Assembly: GCF_026151205.1 (NCBI RefSeq)
Contig: NC_087082.1
Coordinates: 13,981,365-14,045,364 of the forward strand
DNA from: Bolinopsis microptera
Taxonomy: Eukaryota > Ctenophora > Tentaculata > Lobata > Bolinopsidae
Reading direction: 5' to 3'
Length of the DNA: 64,000 nt
Both the position numbers and the translations under genes were made by a program. Within the stretch, counting starts at the first letter, position 1. Each line of letters starts with the position of its first letter. Below, piece after piece: positions 57,241 through 64,000 of the stretch. The notes beneath the pieces are model-generated. The model made no database searches and was not told the DNA's origin. It was given only the letters and a program-made list of their open reading frames with translations.

Positions 57241-60200
57241 AATTATAACCCAAACTCTCCACACTTGAGCAATCAGAGAGAGAGTGACACGATATTATAA
57301 TATCTCCCTAAAAAGTTACCATTAAACCCTTACAAACTCGCACTAGTAACATCACGTGATTTGTAGAGCGAGTCCACCACTGCTGCCAAATATTCTGGCG
57401 TGGAGGAGCTGGATGTGTGTATAGTAACCTAGTAACCAGCTAGTAACCTAGTAACCAGTTAGTAACCTAGTAACCAGCTAGTAACCTAGGTGTGGAAGAG
57501 CTGGGTGTGTGTCTCTGGAGATTGGAGAACCATGGAGTTTCACCGACTATTACTGTAACCTATAACGTCCTGTAACTGAACATGTTTCAGGCTGTCTCGA
57601 GAGGAGTGTGTTTAGTATGTGAGATAATATTAGTATTATCCACATATTATTCATAAGAGTTTACACATCATTCATGTATCATTCATGTAGCAATAATTTA
57701 TGCAGGAACCCCTCCTCACGCTTAGTTGACCTTTATTGAATTACCTTGAGAACCTTAATTGGACTTTCCAGGACGCGCACGCAGGCTGATAGGTGTTAAA
57801 GGTGGATAAATCCTGCTGTCACCCAATCAGCGTTAGTTAAAATATAATGTTGCTGGGAGGAGCCAATCAGGAAGCTTGTATAGAGGGTGTTAAGTGTTAA
57901 CAGTGTGGTTTTGCGACAGATAACTCATTTCACTGCCCTTTTTCTTCGAAAATAGCAGCTGATTTAGAATTGTTAATGGATGATACTGTGGAAATACTGT
58001 GGATATACTGATATATTCTGTGGATATATGATTAATTGAATTATTTGGGACAGTGTTCTTAGCATGGTAATTTTACTGATAATAAGTTGGAACATCTGTG
58101 CGCAAAAATTATGTCAAAGGTTTCGGTTCGGGAATGTTATCTATGGGGTCCCATCTCTTTAATCTGTAATAATATCACTATCAGTGCTAAAATTATCACC
58201 AAAAAAATAACCAACTGAATTTCTATCAGAAAAGTCTGCTCAATTATCCTTGTACTCATTCGCTAGTAGTTATACATATTATTACATAATATACATGTGT
58301 TGACATTTTATTGTTTGAAACCAAATAATTATGTTAAATTTTGAACGAGAAGAAATCAGAAAACTTAGTTAGCTGTCAACAGTTGATTATTATAGAGTCG
58401 TTAAAACTGGAGTCAGAGTATTATTATTAATAGTGTACACTGTAAAGTATTGATTTATTGGAGATCAAGTTTAAATTCACGAAACCCCAAATCACCAATT
58501 CTTTTGAAATTCTGAAGAAAACGTTTTGGGCCATTTTTGGAGGTATGAAAGATAATTTGGTATTTGCAAAACAAGTGGTGATAAAAGTGAAGTTATTTAC
58601 TAGTTTGTAAGTTGAGCAGAAGACTGACAAATTAGGGAAATTGCCTTTTGTACCCTAATCAAATAAGAGTCCCAAAATCCCAAATCATACTTGTAAAAAA
58701 TGCACCGGTCCACCAAATTACAGAGCACCGATAAGAACTTTAGCAGTGTATCATGAAATGTAACGATTATTAACCGTGACGATCCCTCAGCCAATCACGG
58801 GCCAGCATATCGCCCACGTGATCAATATTTCTGCCCACGTGACTGATCTGAAATAGCACGTGATATTGAGTACCAGGTACGGATTGGAACGCAGGTTGAC
58901 AGCATTAGCTCCGGACAGAGTTTCCAGGCACCTCTCACACGCTAAAATATAATAATATATTGTAGAGGTGCTACTAATCCCTTAATCCTGATCTTTAGTA
59001 CGGAACACAGACCGCTGGACTAGCTCCACCCTAGATGACCACTGGACCACCTCCACTTTGAACACAGGCAGGAGCTATACGCCCCAGCTCTCAGCCGGCC
59101 CCACTTGCTATGGCTTATATCAAGCGATATGGGTATAAATATTTAAGATTCCTGAATTTTAACGTTGTTATGTCCCCATTATCCGGGACCTCCCCTGAAC
59201 CCCAGGTCTAACTGTCTATCTGATTGAGGAGCACTAACCAGAGGCACTCTCCTCCCCGACGCTAGCGGTTTCCGATCAGTGGTGTTAAGATTAATCTCAA
59301 GTTACGGATTACGGAGTCTGCCCAACTGTCCACTTTATTAACAGTTAATTTGGAGGTTTTAATAAATTTGTTGGTGACACCCTTACTACTGGGATACCTC
59401 CAGCACTTCGAGTATCCTAACAACCCTAACAATCTTTGTAGGTCAGTCTCTATACTGTGTCGGAGTTGTTCTAAGTACACCTTCTTATAAAGTAGACAGA
59501 AAACTTGATTTACAACGACAGTTCTAACTCGAAATCTTGATATCTGGATAAGTTTTGGGTAATTTCCGCATCCATGATCTTGCTAGAAGGGTTGGATAAA
59601 ACGAACGATTATGGGAATCTAATTGTGATAGACTGTGTGTGGAGTGGAATGGAGGTCCGACAGAGATTCGGATACGACTATTTGAAGATCAGACAGTTCC
59701 CCGTACAATTATTCAACTTTATGCTTTGTTGCACATACCTCACGATTAGACGAAGTGTGATCTAACTAGAAGCAAGTGTGGGAGTTTATTGGAGGATAAC
59801 AACACTGTGGAGAGGGGATTAAGTACTGATTAAGATTGCCGGGGAGATATTTGTAGGGTGGAATTGCCCATTTGTAGGGTGGTCTGGGACTGCAGATCCT
59901 TGGTCTTCCCTATCAGTCTCAATAGAGCCCCTCTTAGTCTAACCCTCCTACTTTACAGTGATACGGTGCTATCTGATAGCACCGTACTCCATGCTGTATA
60001 GACACGCTGTCATAAACATATAGAAGTACTTTACTTCCGATACTCCTTACTAAATGTAACTGTTGAGAGTTTTACACTGTGACATAAACAAAGCCATATC
60101 ACTCGGCAAAGCCCCCTCTGTTCCAAAGCCATATCATCTGGTAAAGCCCCCCTGTTCCAAACCAACTAACTGTGACGGTCCCTCCAAAACCTTAGAACAG

Positions 60201-61915
60201 AGGCCAGTGGGCCAGGTGACATCGTACAACAGCAGGATAGTAGCATTGTGTGGTAATTGCCTGGCTGTGGTTTGATTGTAACTCAAAATACAAGCGGCAC
60301 CAGGTTTTAACGAGCTATTAGCAGGGAGTTGGAGAATAGTTCATACTAAATCAGGTATAATCAGCACCATCGGTAAATCAGGTATTGGCAGGTATTGACA
60401 AGTATTATCATTTATCAGGTATAAATAAGGTATAGATCAGACCTATTACCAGGTATTATCAGGTATAAGCCAGGTATTATTTTCAACACACCACTCCAAC
60501 CTACACAGTCTGTAAAATCAGATCAGAGTGGAGTAGCGATGATGATGACCCACAAGTCGCGACTATGTTGATAGGTTTTAGTACACTCATATTTAGATTA
60601 TCACCGTCAGTTGATAACCTCACAAAATGAGACAAAACCTCTTGGTTTTTGTGGACCTGAAACCCCACTTACAAGTTACACAAGATCATACATTCCGTGT
60701 AACTACGATCAATATTTGGACAACTATTTAAAAAGAATTGCAGTTTAGTCTACACGGGATGTAATATTTAGATAGTCATGGTTGTACAGTCTTGCCTCTT
60801 GGTTAGATTGTCTTCGGTAGACAAAGTTTGATTCACTGCACAAAGGAATCACCATTCCCAGACATTCTCGTGCTCTCTCGCCTTTTGTTTTGCTGATGTA
60901 ATAACACACCACTGCTCCATGATTGATGTTTAATTGTAGGTAGACCCCAGCTACCTTTGATCCACCAGATAGACCTCATGGAATTGTTGAACTGTTACCA
61001 ATTAGTTAATTATATAATTACATAATTATATAATTACAGTGTTGTCGCACTCCCAGCTAGGTATAACTGAGGCTAAAGACAACCCCGACCAAGCCCATTT
61101 TTGGAATAATTGTTTTTTTGTTGTCAGGTTGATAATCTCAGTTTTCACGTTACAACAAACCATATATTTTGTGCTCTGACGATAATTCAAACAAAAGATA
61201 TTTCTCTTCGAACAAATCTTAAGAAATCTCAATCTTAATGTTTCAGTAAAAACAGTTACTCCCAAACCTGTTACTCACCTAGCAGATCTCTTTAATAAGG
61301 TACACACCCCACATAAAAATGGAGCTTGTAGAGCTCCCACTTAACAGGTTGGCTGAGCCCTCACTTCTCATACTCCCAGCTCCCTCACTTCCGCCTGAAA
61401 CTAGCCCCTGAGCCCTCCACCTTCACTTCTAACCTCTCTACTTTTGTTGGCTGAGCCCTCACTCACTCCTCATACCCCCTCGAACTAGCTCCCTAACTTC
61501 TCCTCCTTGACACCAGCTCCTGAGCCCTTGTTAACCAGTACCTCCTGAGAGCCTGAGCCCTGCACCCCACTTCTAACCTCTCTACTTTTGTAACCACACA
61601 TTTCCTCTCCTGTCTGAACCAACTTTTAGACAGGTTCTCCCTCGCTTCAGCCAGTAATTACACACCGTTATCTGCTCCCTTAGCCACAATCCTCTACAAT
61701 ACTCACCTACATTGTGGTTTCCGTTTGGATCGGTCAAGGTGATCAGATTGTACATGTTGCTTCTCATGATTATCATGAATGTGCCTTAAATTCCGCAGCT
61801 ACCAAAGTTTAACTTGCCCTGGTTATGTGACGTGACCAGGGCCCTTAGGGTTAGGTTTTAATGGTAAGCAAAAGGGTTTTGGTAGAATAAATAATATTTA
61901 AATATTATGTTGAAT
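57241..61915. other. Intergenic interval
   Basis: No supportable gene. It contains a CTAGTAACCAG array (57424-57490), CACGTG sites near 57352, 58815, 58835 and 58858, a perfect palindrome (59962-59986, TACGGTGCTATC / GATAGCACCGTA), degenerate CAGGTATTATCAGGTATAA repeats (60350-60480), and a partly duplicated GAGCCCTC / CTTCTAACCTCTCTACTTTT region (61333-61595). Confidence 0.45.
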
Positions 61916-61917
61916 AT

Positions 61918-62166
61918 ATGTATTTAAGTTCAAAGTTATGGAAAAACCTGGTGAAGCGAGGAATGAAGCGAGCTGTACCCCCGCTTGATAGACAAAATCA
62001 AATAATCAGATCAAAGCTAGCGGTTAGACCTCTCGGCTATGATTTTACAGCAGCATACTTTGATTACATTACTAAATACTTGAGATACTATTACTTGTTT
62101 TTAGGAGTAAACATCACACTCAGGGTTCCATCTAACAGGGAACTACTGCCCTGGTATGTCTCTTAA
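61918..62166 (+). CDS. ORF of unknown function (82 residues)
   Basis: ATG-initiated, basic at the start (SSKLWKNLVKRGMKRAVPPL), then an aromatic-rich stretch (FDYITKYLRYYYLFLGVN), ending TAA. Composition looks coding but no family is recognised and no promoter is visible. It lies immediately before a second unknown ORF. Confidence 0.3.
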   Translation: MYLSSKLWKNLVKRGMKRAVPPLDRQNQIIRSKLAVRPLGYDFTAAYFDYITKYLRYYYLFLGVNITLRVPSNRELLPWYVS

Positions 62167-62172
62167 ACCGCA

Positions 62173-62469
62173 GTGAACCAGCTTCCTCACGCTCAGCCGG
62201 AGACACCCAGTCTAAAGACTCGTGTCTGTACGGGAATGGAAAGCTTTAAAGTGCATAATTTTAATCGTTACACCCTTCAATTTGTCGTGAAGAGGAAAAA
62301 TCAGGGAGATAACTATTATGTTGCCGCAAAATTCACATTTTTGTCGGTAAACATGCTCGACATTCCCGGAATTGATCTCTCAGCGGAGATGCCGAATAGT
62401 TATGCTAATTATGCTAAATCCCGAATAGATTTGCTTATTGACCGTGACCAAAAGTCTATTCCTGAATAG
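62173..62469 (+). CDS. ORF of unknown function with a degenerate copy downstream
   Basis: The frame is open from 62173, with the first ATG at about 62236 (MESFKVHNFNRYTLQFVVKR); it then reads VAAKFTFLSVNMLDIPGIDL and ends TAG at 62469. A degenerate copy at about 63670-63900 preserves the DNA of the middle and 3' part (CAAAATTCACATTTTTGTCG against GAAATTTGCAATTTTGTCGA; ATTGACCGTGACCA) but not the frame. Duplication of the segment suggests a repeat family or a gene with a pseudogene copy. Confidence 0.3.
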   Translation: MNQLPHAQPETPSLKTRVCTGMESFKVHNFNRYTLQFVVKRKNQGDNYYVAAKFTFLSVNMLDIPGIDLSAEMPNSYANYAKSRIDLLIDRDQKSIPE

Positions 62470-62831
62470 TTCATGAATAAGCTCTCAGTACTCAAGAGCC
62501 GATGGGGGAGATGTACATAACATTCAGAGCTCGATTTTACCGCAGTGAATCAGCGTTGAATACGTTCTATCAGCGTTGAATACGTTCTATCAGTTTCTTA
62601 AAGTTTGTCAGTGTCTGGAGTCTGGACGGAAATGGAATCTGAACTAGCACTACCCGCACTGGCATGTCACGCTTGACTCGTGATTCTTTAAATCTGAATA
62701 AGCTTAAATATGTAATGGATAACATTGAAAAACACCAATACTTAAAATACTTAAAAGATAAGATATTCTTGGACCACCTGAGGTAACCACATGATGAAGA
62801 ATAAATAGGGCACAATATGATAAGTGTTTAG

Positions 62832-63562
62832 GTGGACCTAGCCTCCTTACTTATGTATTGAGGTAGAGTGGACCTAGCCTCCTTAGTCCTTACTTAGGTA
62901 TTGAGGTAGAGTGGACCTAGCCTCCTTACTTAGTTATTGAGGTAGAGTGGACGTAGCCTCCTTACTTAGGTATTGAGCTAGAGTGGACGTAGCCTCCTTA
63001 CTTAGGTATTGAGGTAGAGTGGTCCTAGCCTCCTTACTTAGGTATTGAGGTAGAGTGGACCTAGCCTCCTTACTTAGGTATTGAGGTAGAGTGGACCTAG
63101 CCTCCTTACTTATGTATTGAGGTAGAGTGGACCTAGCCTCCTTACTTAGTTATTGAGGTAGAGTGGACGTAGCCTCCTTACTTAGGTATTGAGGTAGAGT
63201 GGACGTAGCCTCCTTACTTAGGTATTGAGGTAGAGTGGACCTAGCCTCCTTACTTAGGTATTGAGGTAGAGTGGACCTAGCCTCCTTACTTAGGTATTGA
63301 GGTAGAGTGGTCCTAGCCTCCTTACTTAGGTATTGAGGTAGAGTGGACCTAGCCTCCTTACCTAGGTATTGAGGTAGAGTGGACCTAGCCTCCTTACTTA
63401 GGTATTGAGGTAGAGTGGACCTAGCCTCCTTACTTAGGTATTGAGGTAGATTGGACCTAGCCTCCTTACTTAGGTATTGAGGTAGATTGGACCTAGCCTC
63501 CTTACTTAGTTATTGAGGTAGAGTGGACCTAGCCTCCTTACTTAGGTATTGAGGTAGAGTGG
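62832..63562 (+). repeat. 36-bp tandem array, about 20 copies
   Basis: Unit GTGGACCTAGCCTCCTTACT then TAGGTATTGAGGTAGA. Variants (CCTAG/CGTAG, TAGG/TAGT/TATG, GAG/GAT) recur in blocks, so groups of units were copied together (for example 62835-63020 resembles 63090-63210). Confidence 0.95.
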
Positions 63563-63669
63563 GAGCCCCACAAACAAACGAGTGTTTAAATCTGATGTCT
63601 TTCCACAATATTTTGCATTTAATCCAATTGGCATTGTATTGATTAAGTATAACTCAAAGTGCATCTTAT

Positions 63670-63900
63670 TGTAATCGGTACACCCTCTCGTCATGAAGTT
63701 CACATCGCTAGAATATCTTGTAGACGTGTGTCTAAGCGAGGTTTGCTATTAAGCTATTAGTTGGAGAGAGAATCCGTCTAAAAGTCAGGTCAGACAGAAA
63801 TTTGCAATTTTGTCGACAAACATGCTCAGCATACCCAGAATTCATCTCTAAGTTGATCTGCTGACTTGTTCTGCTAATTGACCGTGACCAGCACTTGACT
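63670..63900 (+). pseudogene. Degenerate copy of the 62173-62469 segment
   Basis: Blocks GGTACACCCTCTCGTC-TGAAG, TTTTGTCGACAAACATGCTC and AATTGACCGTGACCAGCA align in order to 62260-62455. Indels and stops break the frame. The 36-bp array separates the two copies. Confidence 0.55.
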
Positions 63901-64000
63901 TGTCAACTATTTCCCTTAACTGTGACTATTAATAATTCATTACTGTAAAAAGCGGAGAGGGAGAATTTATTCCGCGATGAAACCATACGTAATGAGTAAT

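Noticed and set aside
1-64000. tRNA, rRNA or other structured RNA genes
   Set aside because: I saw no convincing cloverleaf, A/B box pair or rRNA core; a covariance-model scan would be needed to exclude small ones.

Overview
The window is nuclear DNA of an invertebrate animal. It has spliced genes with GT-AG introns, a class A GPCR tail, an ABCC transporter, small secreted or membrane ectodomain proteins, and relics of animal transposons (DDE_Tnp_4/Harbinger-type, FLYWCH-MULE, hAT, TTAA-bracketed foldback, non-LTR). Long minisatellites and inverted repeats fill much of the rest. The species cannot be named from sequence alone; a marine, possibly non-bilaterian, invertebrate would fit. There are no prokaryotic operons, CRISPR arrays or viral genomes.

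Layout. 1-7 kb: the last exon of a GPCR on the + strand faces the first eight exons of an ABCC10/MRP7-like transporter on the - strand (6682 down to 644). I rebuilt that model by matching intron phases. Its introns carry a TTAA-bracketed foldback element, a 33-bp minisatellite and a small TTA-flanked MITE. 7.6-13 kb is a transposon graveyard: a MITE, a Pro/Ala-rich helix-turn-helix-like ORF, a FLYWCH-MULE relic, a non-LTR 3' end and a spliced but broken DDE_Tnp_4 transposase. 13-17.5 kb is mostly non-coding, with a possible sushi exon and a 674-bp inverted-repeat element. 17.6-20.7 kb is one giant inverted repeat with GC-rich palindromic blocks, starting inside a LINE 3' end. 20.9-21.8 kb is another inverted-repeat element.

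22.4-23.6 kb holds an intact intronless receptor-like gene (PAN/apple, trefoil-lectin-like, sushi, one membrane helix). 24.5-31.6 kb is repeats: a 1.15-kb polypyrimidine tract, tandem duplications, hAT MITEs and a dispersed 74-87-bp element. 33.3-35 kb has a two-exon secreted or surface-anchored acidic protein and a weaker two-exon small membrane protein. 39.2 kb has an intronless secreted protein with a TATA box. 44.8-48 kb is satellite, including about 34 copies of a 71-bp dyad-symmetric unit. 49.8-50.1 kb is a LINE relic split by a hAT MITE with a perfect 8-bp target duplication. The remainder to 64 kb is AT-rich, gene-poor DNA with many CACGTG sites, a segmental duplication, an ORF pair of unknown function and a final 36-bp tandem array.

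The intact genes have no visible functional relationship. Cell-surface and secreted proteins dominate, and mobile elements explain most of the remaining structure.
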